From Campylobacter concisus (GTDB taxonomy: Bacteria > Campylobacterota > Campylobacteria > Campylobacterales > Campylobacteraceae), in NCBI RefSeq assembly GCF_001891085.1, contig NZ_JXUP01000003.1, forward strand, positions 248,001-312,000: a stretch of 64,000 bases of DNA, given 5' to 3'. Positions 7,325-20,038 of this stretch are shown piece by piece. Positions within the stretch are counted from its first letter, which is position 1; each line of letters starts with the position of its first letter. The notes under the pieces were generated by a model. It saw only the letters and a program-made list of their open reading frames with translations, ran no database searches and was not told where the DNA came from. A program made the translations under genes and the position numbers.

Positions 7325-7768
7325 TTACTCTTTGCTTTTCTCTTTTTTAGCTTTACTCTTTTGTGCTTTATCTTTTAGCTTTTCTTTATTATCTTTTATC
7401 TCTTTTATACTATCATCTTTAGCACTATCTTTTTTCTCTTTTACTTCATCGCTCTTTTTACTTGCTTTTTCTTTTATCTCATCTTTTTTAGATTTTATTT
7501 TTGATTTTGTGTCATCTATCTTTGTAGTGCCTGATACTGATATATCTGATTTTAGATTTTCAAATGTCTTGTCGCCTATACCATTTACATTTTTTATATC
7601 TTCTATTGAGTTAAATTTATTTGCTTTTCTATACTCTATTATTGCATCTGCCTTTGAAGATCCTATGCCATCTAAACTCATTAACTCTTCTTTTGTGGCG
7701 GTGTTTAAATTTATGGCTGCTAGTAATGTAGAAGCTGCTGCTAATAGTGAGAATATAATCTTTTTCAT
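7325..7768 (-). CDS. ComEA-like helix-hairpin-helix protein with a long lysine-rich tail
   Basis: A 147-residue exported protein. The start at 7768 is chosen for its AAAGGAC site and because it gives a normal signal peptide (MKKIIFSLLAAASTLLA). Residues about 18-75 form the double helix-hairpin-helix of ComEA: LNTATKEELMSLDGIG, then FNSIEDIKNVNGIG, where the two G-I-G hairpins contact the DNA backbone. ComEA binds incoming DNA in the periplasm during transformation. The last 70 residues are nearly all Lys, Glu, Asp and Ser, a highly charged, probably disordered extension that ordinary short ComEA proteins lack; it could add non-specific DNA affinity. It is a single gene, opposite the Rrf2 gene. 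Confidence 0.85.
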   Translation of the reverse strand: MKKIIFSLLAAASTLLAAINLNTATKEELMSLDGIGSSKADAIIEYRKANKFNSIEDIKNVNGIGDKTFENLKSDISVSGTTKIDDTKSKIKSKKDEIKEKASKKSDEVKEKKDSAKDDSIKEIKDNKEKLKDKAQKSKAKKEKSKE

Positions 7769-7990
7769 TTTTGTCCTTTTTGGGTAAATTTGGGTTTGGA
7801 GTCTATCATATTTGGTGTTTTTAGTCAATACTCGTATAAAAGCATAAACTAAGAGATATTTATAAGCATAGAGATAAAGAGTCTGATTATTTAAAAATAT
7901 AAATAAATGTAATATTTGATATTTTGTTATAAATTAAAAAAATAATATTAAAAGAAGATTGTTTAGATAAAGAAGATTAAAAACTAACAA

Positions 7991-8110
7991 AGCCCGCAAC
8001 GACCTACTTTTCCAACATCCCAGTAAGGGAGAGTATCATCAGCCAGGACGAGCTTAGCTTCTTGGTTCGAGATGGAGCAAGGCGTTTCCTCGTCTGTATA
8101 GTCACGGGCA
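7991..8110 (-). rRNA. rrf: 5S ribosomal RNA
   Basis: The minus strand reads TGCCCGTGACTATACAGACG at the 5' end, then the conserved CCATCTCGAACC segment, and ends at GTTGCGGGCT, whose bases pair with the 5' end to close helix I. The length is about 120 nt. It is the last gene of the rRNA operon. Both ends are judged by pairing and may be off by a base or two. Confidence 0.93.
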
Positions 8111-8154
8111 GTGTTAAATAAAAGATATATCATATAAATCTCTTATTTAACACT
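8110..8154 (-). other. Stem-loop at the 23S-5S junction
   Basis: AGTGTTAAATAA (8110-8121) pairs perfectly with TTATTTAACACT (8143-8154) and the stem is extended by AGAT/ATCT. It lies at the 5' end of 5S and is probably a processing signal in the precursor RNA. Confidence 0.6.
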
Positions 8155-8218
8155 ACTTGATAAAGTTAAAAGTCATAAACAAAGTTTTATAAAAACATAT
8201 CTTATTAAGTTTTTATCC

Positions 8219-11191
<2,973 letters not shown>

Positions 11192-11474
11192 AGATAACTT
11201 TATGTTACTATATTTAAATTCTAGCTCTCAAGACGGAAAGCATTGACAACTATTTAGATAAGTTTTAAATCCTAAATAGTTTGTGATGTCAAACTTCTGC
11301 ATTAAATGCAAAGAGAATAGAAATTTAAATCTTTAACAAGTCCTGTAAAATTGTTTTTAAAACTTGCTTGTGACTATTAACAATATTAATTAAAAGAACA
11401 TTTAGACAAAAGTCTAATTAGAAAGTTTAATTTTTAAGCTCTCTAATTAGACTTAATATAGTTAAACTATTTTA
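11192..11474 (-). other. Spacer between tRNA-Ala and 23S
   Basis: There is no gene here. The spacer is AT-rich and contains partly complementary segments (TTGACA..CTATTTAG near 11243-11258 with CTAAATAG..TGTCAA near 11273-11293) that would form a stem in the precursor transcript. Confidence 0.6.
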
Positions 11475-11550
11475 TGGTGGAGAATAGCGGGATCGAACCG
11501 CTGACCTCCTGCGTGCAAAGCAGGCGCTCTCCCAGCTGAGCTAATTCCCC
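11475..11550 (-). tRNA. tRNA-Ala (UGC)
   Basis: The minus strand gives a 76-nt cloverleaf beginning GGGGAATTAGCTCAGCTGGG, with anticodon loop CTTTGCACG (anticodon TGC), T-arm GGTTCGATCC and an encoded 3' CCA. It lies in the 16S-23S spacer, 12 bp after tRNA-Ile. Confidence 0.97.
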
Positions 11551-11562
11551 AATTAAATTCTC

Positions 11563-11639
11563 TGGTGGGCCTAACAAGACTTGAACTTGTGACCTCACCC
11601 TTATCAGGGGTGCACTCTAACCAGCTGAGCTATAGGCCC
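11563..11639 (-). tRNA. tRNA-Ile (GAU)
   Basis: The minus strand gives a 77-nt cloverleaf beginning GGGCCTATAGCTCAGCTGG, with anticodon loop CTGATAAG (anticodon GAT), T-arm AGTTCAAGTCT and an encoded CCA. It lies first in the spacer after 16S, giving the order 16S-Ile-Ala-23S. Confidence 0.97.
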
Positions 11640-11732
11640 CTATAGGTCTATCAATCTTTCAAAACTAAACAAGGATGATTGAGAATATCTTTCTTATAGA
11701 TATCTTGTGAGAGAATATCTATATGTACTCTA

Positions 11733-13243
<1,511 letters not shown>

Positions 13244-13334
13244 TAATTACCTAGCAAAATTTATTTGATAGGATTTTATTATGAAGTTTTTAATCAAAAA
13301 AACTTTTAGTTTTATTTATTAGTTTGTCTAATCT

Positions 13335-13365
13335 ATTATAATTATAAAATAATAGACTGGCTCAA
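13335..13365 (-). promoter_or_regulatory. Candidate rRNA operon promoter region
   Basis: About 90 bp ahead of 16S the minus strand reads TTGAGC (13365-13360) followed by two overlapping TATAAT boxes (13346-13341 and 13340-13335). The spacing to TTGAGC is not ideal for either box, so the exact promoter is uncertain, but the concentration of -10 boxes fits a strong rrn promoter. Confidence 0.4.
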
Positions 13366-13507
13366 TCGATCACTTGTTTAGATTTCAAAGATTGACTAAT
13401 AGTTTAACAATTGTAAGTTAAAAGAACTTTCTGCTCTGCGTTTTGCAAAACAGAAAGTGAAGTATATATAAGTGATGCTTAAATACAGATAAAAATCAGG
13501 CGAATTT

Positions 13508-14848
13508 TTAAAAACCCATAAAGAAATTTTGAAGTCCAACTTTTCCATTAAATATAATATCTTTTTTATTTGGATCATATTTAAATTCGCTTATTACTTT
13601 TTTATCCTCTTCTTTAAAATATCCAGCAGATATCAAAGTAGGCTCAACAAAAGCTACTTCTGGCACTAATGTATCAAAAAAATTCGCCAGACTTTCATCG
13701 ACACTTACTTTTCCACTAAGAGATAATTTATCAAAAATTTCTGACTGATTTGTTCCCTTTTTAAAGCCATTTACTGCTGCATCCAAATTTAGCTTTAAAG
13801 TCTTATCTCCTTTTTTAAAGCTTAATGTATCTATTTTTATGCTTGGATTCTTTTCTAAGATTTGATCTATTATCTCATCAAAATTTAATCCAGCTAAAAC
13901 ATTATAATTTTCTTCATTATTTAAATTATTAAGCTTTTCTAATACATTATTTAAAGCAGGTACATTTATATTTGCGATTTTGCTATCAAAGACAAAATCT
14001 GTATATTTTACTTTATCAACTGCTACTATACCTATTTTTATAACATCGTCTGACCTTCCAAGATCATTTGAGATTTCAAATTTTGAGTCATATTTAAAGT
14101 CATCTACCAAAATATTACTTACATCATTAGATGCGAAAGAGACCCTTTTAAATTTAACTTTTGCCAAATAAGGTACAAGTTGGCTCTCTAAAATTTTTGA
14201 AAACTTAACTGGCTCTTTATAACTTGAGTCAATATAAAATCCTTCGATATTTAGATCAACTTTGTTGTATTCACTAACATCTTTCAAAGCGATCTTGTCC
14301 GCTTCAATCTTTAAGCTGTTTATACTATCTTTTGAATCAAGCGTCATACCAATCTTTATATCTTTTGTATTAAATGCAGTTTTTTGCTTATCATTAAATT
14401 CAATATTGCTAAATTTAATATCCATATCTTTATCACCAGTTAGGCTAACTTTTGTTTTAGTTGTTGCAATAACATTTGAACCCATGAATGTTGCGATAAT
14501 GTTTTTAATCATATCGTTTTGAATAGAAATTTTTGAGTCTATTTCAAAGCCATCTATAAAAGCAAGCACTGTATGAGAAATTTCATTTTCTACTTTAAAA
14601 ACCAAATCCTCATTTACATTTTTACCAAATATATTTTCCAAAAGATCTTTTGAAACACTAAAATCAAATGATCCTTTTGAGCCAAAAAAACCTTTTTTGT
14701 AATTGTTATTAGAAATTTTAAAGCCCTTAATATTGTTTAGATCATTCACTATCCTTTGATAGTTCTTTTCCACCTCATTTGAAGCAAAATAAACCGCCCC
14801 AATGGCTACCATGATAACTACGATTAAAGCAGATATCACCTTTTTCAT
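13508..14848 (-). CDS. DUF945 (YdgA-like) envelope protein
   Basis: A 446-residue protein starting at 14848 (AAGGAG site; MKKVISALIVVIMVAIGAVYFA). Residues 4-24 are an uncleaved signal anchor and the rest is a long beta-rich periplasmic region with repeated NNYKKGFFGSKG-like and KFDDKID-type segments. Such N-anchored proteins of about 450-500 residues belong to DUF945; their role is not established, though envelope maintenance is suspected. The start overlaps the stop of the DedA/VTT gene (ATGA), and it is the last gene of a run that begins with 5-FCL. A longer frame exists upstream but lacks a ribosome site and would add a second hydrophobic segment. Confidence 0.75.
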   Translation of the reverse strand: MKKVISALIVVIMVAIGAVYFASNEVEKNYQRIVNDLNNIKGFKISNNNYKKGFFGSKGSFDFSVSKDLLENIFGKNVNEDLVFKVENEISHTVLAFIDGFEIDSKISIQNDMIKNIIATFMGSNVIATTKTKVSLTGDKDMDIKFSNIEFNDKQKTAFNTKDIKIGMTLDSKDSINSLKIEADKIALKDVSEYNKVDLNIEGFYIDSSYKEPVKFSKILESQLVPYLAKVKFKRVSFASNDVSNILVDDFKYDSKFEISNDLGRSDDVIKIGIVAVDKVKYTDFVFDSKIANINVPALNNVLEKLNNLNNEENYNVLAGLNFDEIIDQILEKNPSIKIDTLSFKKGDKTLKLNLDAAVNGFKKGTNQSEIFDKLSLSGKVSVDESLANFFDTLVPEVAFVEPTLISAGYFKEEDKKVISEFKYDPNKKDIIFNGKVGLQNFFMGF

Positions 14849-15411
14849 GCTTTTCTCCTTTTTGTAATATGTTGTAAAAAAAACCAAATTCCAAGCAACA
14901 AACAAACCATAGCAAGAGGCATAATATATCCATGCTCGCCAAGATAGTCGCTTGCACCTACAAAATAATCACCCGCTTTAAAGCTGGCAAATCCGATAAT
15001 GACCGCCCAAAGCACTGACGAGATCAAATTTATAATGCTAAATTTATAAAATGAATATTTCGTAAGTCCAAGTGCGATAGGAACCAAAGTTTTGACGCCG
15101 TAGATAAATTTTTTGATAAATATTATCTTATCGCCGTGTTTTTTGGCCAAAATTCCTGCATAAGCAAGCTTTCTTTTATGATTTTTGATATAAGGCATAA
15201 GTGAGTTTTTATTAAATCTTGCGACATAAAAAATTAGCGTGTCGCCGATTGTATTTGCCACAGCAGCGACAATTATACTAAGAGTGATATCCATCTTGCC
15301 AGCAAAACTTAAAATTCCAGCGGCGATTAATGCAACCATGCCGCCACCAAGGCTATAAAAAAACAATATAATATAGCCGTATGTTGAAACTGAGTTTATG
15401 ATATCTTGCAT
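14845..15411 (-). CDS. DedA/VTT-family membrane protein
   Basis: A 188-residue integral membrane protein of the SNARE-associated (VTT/DedA) type. It has about four to five hydrophobic segments and the family's central element, in which GDTLIFYVAR.. is followed by the re-entrant IKKFIYGVKTLVPIALG region with the conserved basic residues and FxxG/P signature. DedA proteins are linked to lipid-carrier and phospholipid flipping and to envelope homeostasis. Its start overlaps the preceding SYLF gene stop (TAATG) and its own stop overlaps the DUF945 start (ATGA), so these three envelope genes are translationally coupled. Confidence 0.85.
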   Translation of the reverse strand: MQDIINSVSTYGYIILFFYSLGGGMVALIAAGILSFAGKMDITLSIIVAAVANTIGDTLIFYVARFNKNSLMPYIKNHKRKLAYAGILAKKHGDKIIFIKKFIYGVKTLVPIALGLTKYSFYKFSIINLISSVLWAVIIGFASFKAGDYFVGASDYLGEHGYIMPLAMVCLLLGIWFFLQHITKRRKA

Positions 15412-16007
15412 TAATCTCCTAAAAGTTTAGATGCAGAGGCTATTAGCTGTTCATATGCATAGCCACTTTGCTTTAAAATTTCTTCCCTTGCGCTAATGAC
15501 TGCTCCGCCAAAGCTAGCTCCCGCAAAAAAACCATCATTTGCGGCATATGCGTAGATATCACTTGAAAATTTAAAATCGCTTACTTTACTATAATTGCGT
15601 CCAATGTCACCAAAAGCTACTGATAGCTTTGTATCAAGCGTGATCTTGGCATCTTTGATATCATGGATAATGCTATCTTTAAATATAAAAAGCACAAGCG
15701 AGCTATCTTCATAACCAAGCTGTATACCGATGCTACCGCCACTTATGCTAACTGGTAAAATTTCACTTGGCGAGTTAATGTTGCCAACAACCATAATGCC
15801 ATCTCCGCCCATGCCACCAACGACAAAACCGACCTTTTTAACACTTGGAAAGATGATCGTTGCTTTTGACTGCTCGATTAGCTCTTTTATAGGAGCGTTT
15901 CTAGCACCTCTCATAGTTGTTATAAACGAGTTTGCCGAGTCTAGCACGAGCTCCTCACTGGCAAAGGCAAGTGAGAAAAATAATAAAATTGAAAAAAGAA
16001 ATTTCAT
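15411..16007 (-). CDS. SYLF-domain (Ysc84-like) exported lipid-binding protein
   Basis: A 198-residue protein with a signal peptide (MKFLFSILLFFSLAFA) followed by a SYLF domain over most of the mature chain: GARNAPIKELIEQSKATIIFPSV, then GGMGGDGIMVV and GGSIGIQLGYEDSSLVLFIF, the usual domain landmarks. SYLF domains bind phosphoinositides in eukaryotes; in bacteria they are periplasmic or surface proteins of unknown job. It lies 9 bp after rny and overlaps the DedA/VTT gene. A second, more distant SYLF protein is encoded at 25531-26193. Confidence 0.88.
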   Translation of the reverse strand: MKFLFSILLFFSLAFASEELVLDSANSFITTMRGARNAPIKELIEQSKATIIFPSVKKVGFVVGGMGGDGIMVVGNINSPSEILPVSISGGSIGIQLGYEDSSLVLFIFKDSIIHDIKDAKITLDTKLSVAFGDIGRNYSKVSDFKFSSDIYAYAANDGFFAGASFGGAVISAREEILKQSGYAYEQLIASASKLLGD

Positions 16008-16016
16008 ATCTTGCCG

Positions 16017-17570
16017 TTATTTTGCAAAATCAACAGCACGAGTCTCTCTGATGACGCTTACTTTTATCTCACCAGGATACTGCACCTTGCTCTCAATCTC
16101 TTGAGCTATCTCTTTTGCTACAAGCACGGCCTCGTCGTCATTTATGAGTTTAGCATTTGCGATGACACGAATTTCACGGCCTGCATTTATTGCATAAGCT
16201 TGTTTGATGCCATCTTTGCTTTTTGCGATGTTTTCGATCTCTTCGACACGCTTTAAGAAGCTCTCAAGCACCTCACGCCTTGCACCTGGACGAGCCGCAC
16301 TTAGTGCGTCAGCTGCGCAAACAGCCGCACTTTCTATACTTGTTGCTTCTTCGTGTCCATGATGGGCATAAATGGCATTGATAACTACTGGATGCTCTTT
16401 ATAGCGTTTACAAATTTCTGCTCCAAGATCGACGTGGCTACCCTCGTACTCGTGAGTTAGCGCCTTACCGATATCGTGAAGTATGCCGGCTCTTTTTGCT
16501 AGCTTCTCATCTCCGCCACACTCAGCCGCGATGATACCAGCAAGGTGAGCTACTTCAAGGCTGTGCGCTAGGGCATTTTGTCCGTAGCTTGCTCTAAATT
16601 TAAGCTTGCCTATTAGTTTTACGATCTCTGGATGAATTTTATTTAGACCAAGATCCATGACGATATTTTCGCCCTCTTCTTGTATACTTTGCTCAAATTC
16701 TTCAGTCACTTTTTTGTGAAGGTCTTCTATCCTCGCAGGCTGGATTCTTCCATCCTCTACCAAAAGCTCAATCACTCTTGTTGCGATCGCACGTCTGTAA
16801 AGATTGAAGCTGCTTAGTATAATCGCATGAGGCGTATCGTCGATGATGATATCAACGCCAAGCACCATTTCAAGGGTCTTGATATTACGTCCTTCTTTAC
16901 CAATAATCCTACCTTTTAGCTCATCGTTTTTGATATTTACTACATTTATCAAACGCTCAGCCGCAAATTCTCCAGCAAATCTTGACGTAGCCTGCGCCAA
17001 TATGTAATTAACCCTCTTTTTAGCCTCTCTTTTTGCTTCTTCTTCGTATTTTCTAACGATATGAGCGATATCCGCACGAGACTTCTCCTCGACCTTTTTA
17101 AGCACGACCTCTTTTGCTTCTTCTTCCGTTAAGCCAGCAGCGTGCTCAAGCACTCTTATCGCTTCTTCTACCTTGTTTTGATAAGTCGCTTTTAAATTTA
17201 AGCCCTCTTCGTAAGTTATCTTTGCATCTTGCTTATCTTTTTCAAAAAGCTCTTTACTTTCGTTTAAAAGCTCTTGCTCATTTAATAAAATTTTCTCTTT
17301 TTTGGCTAGTTCATCAAATTTACTCGCATACTCTTTTTGAAGCTTTGTCGTCTTGTCATCGTATCTTTTTTTGGCCTCAAATTCAGCTTCTTGTACTGAA
17401 ATTTTAGAATTTTTAAGCGTTAGTTCAGCTTCGTATTCTATTGCTTTTGCTTTTGCTTTTGCTTGTTCTAAGAAGATGTTGTAGTTTGCATCATTTATCT
17501 TTTTAGCGTATAGATACCCTGCTCCAACGCCCGCCACACCGGCTCCTAAGCCTATTAAAACCTCTATCAT
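16017..17570 (-). CDS. rny: Ribonuclease Y
   Basis: A 517-residue protein with the full RNase Y layout: N-terminal membrane anchor (residues 3-22), a long coiled coil to about 190, a KH RNA-binding domain (GRIIGKEGRNIKTLE near 225) and an HD phosphohydrolase domain (LHDIGKA, with the HD pair near residue 365). It is a membrane-bound endoribonuclease that starts mRNA decay. It overlaps the 3' end of the 5-FCL gene by 68 bp and is followed at 9 bp by the SYLF gene. Its tail (SKVQYPGEIKVSVIRE) is the conserved RNase Y end, so it is complete. Confidence 0.96.
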   Translation of the reverse strand: MIEVLIGLGAGVAGVGAGYLYAKKINDANYNIFLEQAKAKAKAIEYEAELTLKNSKISVQEAEFEAKKRYDDKTTKLQKEYASKFDELAKKEKILLNEQELLNESKELFEKDKQDAKITYEEGLNLKATYQNKVEEAIRVLEHAAGLTEEEAKEVVLKKVEEKSRADIAHIVRKYEEEAKREAKKRVNYILAQATSRFAGEFAAERLINVVNIKNDELKGRIIGKEGRNIKTLEMVLGVDIIIDDTPHAIILSSFNLYRRAIATRVIELLVEDGRIQPARIEDLHKKVTEEFEQSIQEEGENIVMDLGLNKIHPEIVKLIGKLKFRASYGQNALAHSLEVAHLAGIIAAECGGDEKLAKRAGILHDIGKALTHEYEGSHVDLGAEICKRYKEHPVVINAIYAHHGHEEATSIESAAVCAADALSAARPGARREVLESFLKRVEEIENIAKSKDGIKQAYAINAGREIRVIANAKLINDDEAVLVAKEIAQEIESKVQYPGEIKVSVIRETRAVDFAK

Positions 17571-18135
17571 TTATTCCTCTTTTTATATAATTTTTATTTG
17601 GGGTTATATAAAAGTCTGCTACCGCGTCTTGTGTATTTGAAAGCACATCTTTGGTATAAAAGTCTTTTATCTCAAGAAAAACTATCCGTTTTGGCTTAAT
17701 AGGCAAAGAGTCAAAAAATCTATCATAAAATCCTTTTCCATGCCCTATCCTAGCCATAGCTCCATCAACCCCAATCGCTGGAACTACTGCCATATCAAGT
17801 CTAACATTATTCATTTTTTTGCCAGATGGCTGTCTGACGTTAAATTTATAAGTTATAAATGGCAGTCGCAATCTTACCATCTTTAAGCTAAGACCTACCA
17901 TAAAAGGGGCAAAAATTTCACATTTACGTGATAAATTTCGCCTTATTTTAAGCACATCGACTTCGTAGTTAAGTGGCAAATAAAACAATACTTTCTTAGA
18001 ATTTGTAAAATTTATCAATTTCAAAAGCGTTTTTGTAGCTTTATAGTGCGAGCATTTGGCCTTAAATTTAGTAAGTTTTATCAAATTTGCTCTTGCATTT
18101 TTTCTAAATTCATTTTTTTCTAAATTAACGCTCAT
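17503..18135 (-). CDS. 5-formyltetrahydrofolate cyclo-ligase family protein
   Basis: A 210-residue protein. The start at 18135 (MSVNLEKNEFR) is chosen for the AAAGAG site; an upstream extension of the frame is mostly an artefact of the gene on the other strand. Family landmarks are the N-terminal R..R element (FRKNARANLIK), PLNYEVDVLKI and the nucleotide/folate loop RIGHGKGFYDRFF. The enzyme converts 5-formyl-THF to 5,10-methenyl-THF with ATP and recycles folate. It is the first gene of the five-gene minus-strand run and is divergent from the thioredoxin-like lipoprotein gene. Its last 22 codons overlap rny, so the C-terminal tail may be poorly conserved. Confidence 0.85.
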   Translation of the reverse strand: MSVNLEKNEFRKNARANLIKLTKFKAKCSHYKATKTLLKLINFTNSKKVLFYLPLNYEVDVLKIRRNLSRKCEIFAPFMVGLSLKMVRLRLPFITYKFNVRQPSGKKMNNVRLDMAVVPAIGVDGAMARIGHGKGFYDRFFDSLPIKPKRIVFLEIKDFYTKDVLSNTQDAVADFYITPNKNYIKRGINDRGFNRLRSRCGGRWSRVSIR

Positions 18136-18184
18136 TTTATGCTCTTTCTTGTATAATCCTGAAATCTTATTCAAAAGGAAATTC

Positions 18185-18817
18185 ATGACATTAAAACGAG
18201 CAATTATAACATCACTTTGCATTTTTGCATTTTTTGGATGCGGCGACGAGAACAAGCAAAAAAAAGAGCAAAATACAAGCGAACAAACGCAAGGCAAAAT
18301 TTTAGATAAAAATGCTAGCAAAGATGAAAATTTAAGCAAAGACTCACTCACTCCAAAAATGAGTGAAAATGCCCAAGATAGCGAGATAAAAGAGATAAAT
18401 CTAAAGCTGCTAAGTGGAGCAACTATGCAGATTACAAAAAGAAGCAATGGCTTTGATGTAAAAGATGGCAAAAAAGCAACTCTTTACGTATTTTTCGCCA
18501 CTTGGTGCCCACCTTGTAAGGCCGAGATCCCGCACCTAAACAACCTAAGCGAGAAATTTAAAAACGAGCTAGATATCGTTGGTGTGCTACTTGAAGACAA
18601 AAGTGAAGATGAAGTAAAAGATTTTGCTCAAAAGTATAAAATAAAATATGAAGTTGCGGTTGGTGAGGGAAATTTTTTATTTGAAAAAGCAATGGGTGGC
18701 ATAAAAGGCTTGCCTGCGTCAGCACTTTTTAAAGCAAATGGCGACTACGTTCAAGGCTACATCGGTCTTGTGCCTGAAGAGATGCTTGAAAATGACATAA
18801 ATAGGGCAACAAAATAA
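18185..18817 (+). CDS. Thioredoxin-fold (TlpA/ResA-like) lipoprotein
   Basis: A 210-residue protein starting at ATG 18185 (AAAGGAA site). The signal peptide ends at a lipobox-like FFGC (Cys 19). A charged, low-complexity linker runs to about residue 75, and a TlpA-type thioredoxin domain follows with the active site WCPPCKAE (Cys 108 and 111). The conserved cis-Pro segment is GLPASALF. Such proteins reduce or exchange disulphides in the periplasm, often for cytochrome c maturation or envelope proteins. Its stop overlaps the ftsY start (TAATG), so it is co-transcribed with ftsY. It is divergent from the 5-FCL gene with a shared 50-bp promoter region. Confidence 0.9.
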   Translation: MTLKRAIITSLCIFAFFGCGDENKQKKEQNTSEQTQGKILDKNASKDENLSKDSLTPKMSENAQDSEIKEINLKLLSGATMQITKRSNGFDVKDGKKATLYVFFATWCPPCKAEIPHLNNLSEKFKNELDIVGVLLEDKSEDEVKDFAQKYKIKYEVAVGEGNFLFEKAMGGIKGLPASALFKANGDYVQGYIGLVPEEMLENDINRATK

Positions 18818-19683
18818 TGCTTGACTTTCTAAAAAAAGGCTTTGAGAAGACTTTTGGAGCGATAAGCTCAGCTAAGAAGTCAAAAAAGATAGACAAAGAG
18901 AGCTTAGAAGAAATTTTGCTTGAAGCTGACGTAGCTTACGAGATCGTGGAGGAAATTTTATACTACTTGCCGCCACAAGATGAAGTGAGCAGAGCTGATC
19001 TTAGGCGCGTTATGAGTAGCTATTTTATCTACGAAAATGAGCGCGTGATCGAGCCTGATAAGCCATTTGTCGATCTCATCCTTGGCGTAAACGGTGCTGG
19101 CAAGACGACTACAATCGCAAAGCTTGCAAATTTATATAAAAATAACGGCAAAAGCGTTATTTTAGGCGCTTGTGATACATTTAGAGCTGGAGCTATCGAG
19201 CAGCTGCGCCAGTGGTCAATTAGACTAAATGTGCCAATAGTCGCCACACAGCAAGGTCATGATCCTTCAGCTGTTGCTTACGATACGATTAGCTCAGCCC
19301 TTGCAAAAGGTATCGACCGAGTCATCCTTGACACAGCCGGCAGACTTCAAAACCAGACAAATTTAGCAAACGAGCTAGAAAAGATCGTTCGCATTAGCAA
19401 AAAAGCTTACGAAAAAGCGCCTCACCGAAAAATTTTGATTCTTGATGGCACGCAAGGTAACGCCGGAGTTGCGCAAGCGAAAGCATTTAACGATATTGTC
19501 TCGCTTGATGGTGTCATCATCACAAAGCTTGATGGTACCGCAAAGGGTGGAGCGCTATTTGGCGTGGCAAGAGAGCTTGAGCTACCTATATTTTATATAG
19601 GCGTTGGCGAGAGCATGGATGATATCATCAAATTTAATCCAGACGAGTTTTTAGACGAGCTAATGGACGCCATTTTTGAGTAG
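18817..19683 (+). CDS. ftsY: Signal recognition particle receptor FtsY
   Basis: A 288-residue SRP GTPase with a short N domain and a complete NG core: P-loop GVNGAGKTT near residue 90, DTFRAGA, G3 DTAGR, G4 TKLDG and the closing TAKGGALFGV. It receives ribosome-nascent-chain complexes bound by Ffh and delivers them to SecYEG. It lacks the long acidic A domain of E. coli FtsY, as expected in Campylobacter. It is translationally coupled to the thioredoxin-like lipoprotein gene before it and overlaps the VanZ-like gene after it by 8 bp. Confidence 0.97.
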   Translation: MLDFLKKGFEKTFGAISSAKKSKKIDKESLEEILLEADVAYEIVEEILYYLPPQDEVSRADLRRVMSSYFIYENERVIEPDKPFVDLILGVNGAGKTTTIAKLANLYKNNGKSVILGACDTFRAGAIEQLRQWSIRLNVPIVATQQGHDPSAVAYDTISSALAKGIDRVILDTAGRLQNQTNLANELEKIVRISKKAYEKAPHRKILILDGTQGNAGVAQAKAFNDIVSLDGVIITKLDGTAKGGALFGVARELELPIFYIGVGESMDDIIKFNPDEFLDELMDAIFE

Positions 19684-20038
19684 GGTAAAATTTCTTAGTA
19701 AAATTTGCTTTTTCGCTGCTCTTTTGGCAATTGATTTTCTTGCATTTACTCCAAAATCTCCTACTATCATCGAAAATTCGTGGGATAAAGCTAACCATTT
19801 TTTAGCTTTTTTCGTCCTTTATATACTGCTCTACCTTGGCTATGAGTTTAAAATTTTAAAAAATTTAGCCCTACTTTTAGCCTTTGGTGTGCAAATAGAG
19901 CTCGTTCAGGCGTTTTTACCAAATAGGGAATTTAGCTTGCTTGACATCGTGGCTGACATGATCGGAGCGGCTTTTGGAGTGATAGTAGTTGAAATTTTAA
20001 AAAGGATAATTTATGGCAAAAGCAAAGCCAGTTTTTGA
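19676..20038 (+). CDS. VanZ-like membrane protein
   Basis: A 120-residue protein with four predicted membrane helices and the VanZ-family signature: a D.ANH motif (WDKANHFLAF) at the end of the first helix region, then a conserved ...DIVADMIGAAFG segment. The start is TTG at 19676, overlapping the end of ftsY; there is no ATG in a better place. VanZ homologues have no agreed function outside teicoplanin resistance, and this one should not be read as a resistance gene. Its end overlaps the radA start by 26 bp, so the order lipoprotein-ftsY-vanZ-radA forms one transcription unit. Confidence 0.75.
   Translation: MSRVKFLSKICFFAALLAIDFLAFTPKSPTIIENSWDKANHFLAFFVLYILLYLGYEFKILKNLALLLAFGVQIELVQAFLPNREFSLLDIVADMIGAAFGVIVVEILKRIIYGKSKASF

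Noticed and set aside
19676-20038. VanZ-like protein as a glycopeptide resistance gene
   Set aside because: Only the VanZ fold is shared; no other van genes are present and the family is widespread in bacteria without resistance.
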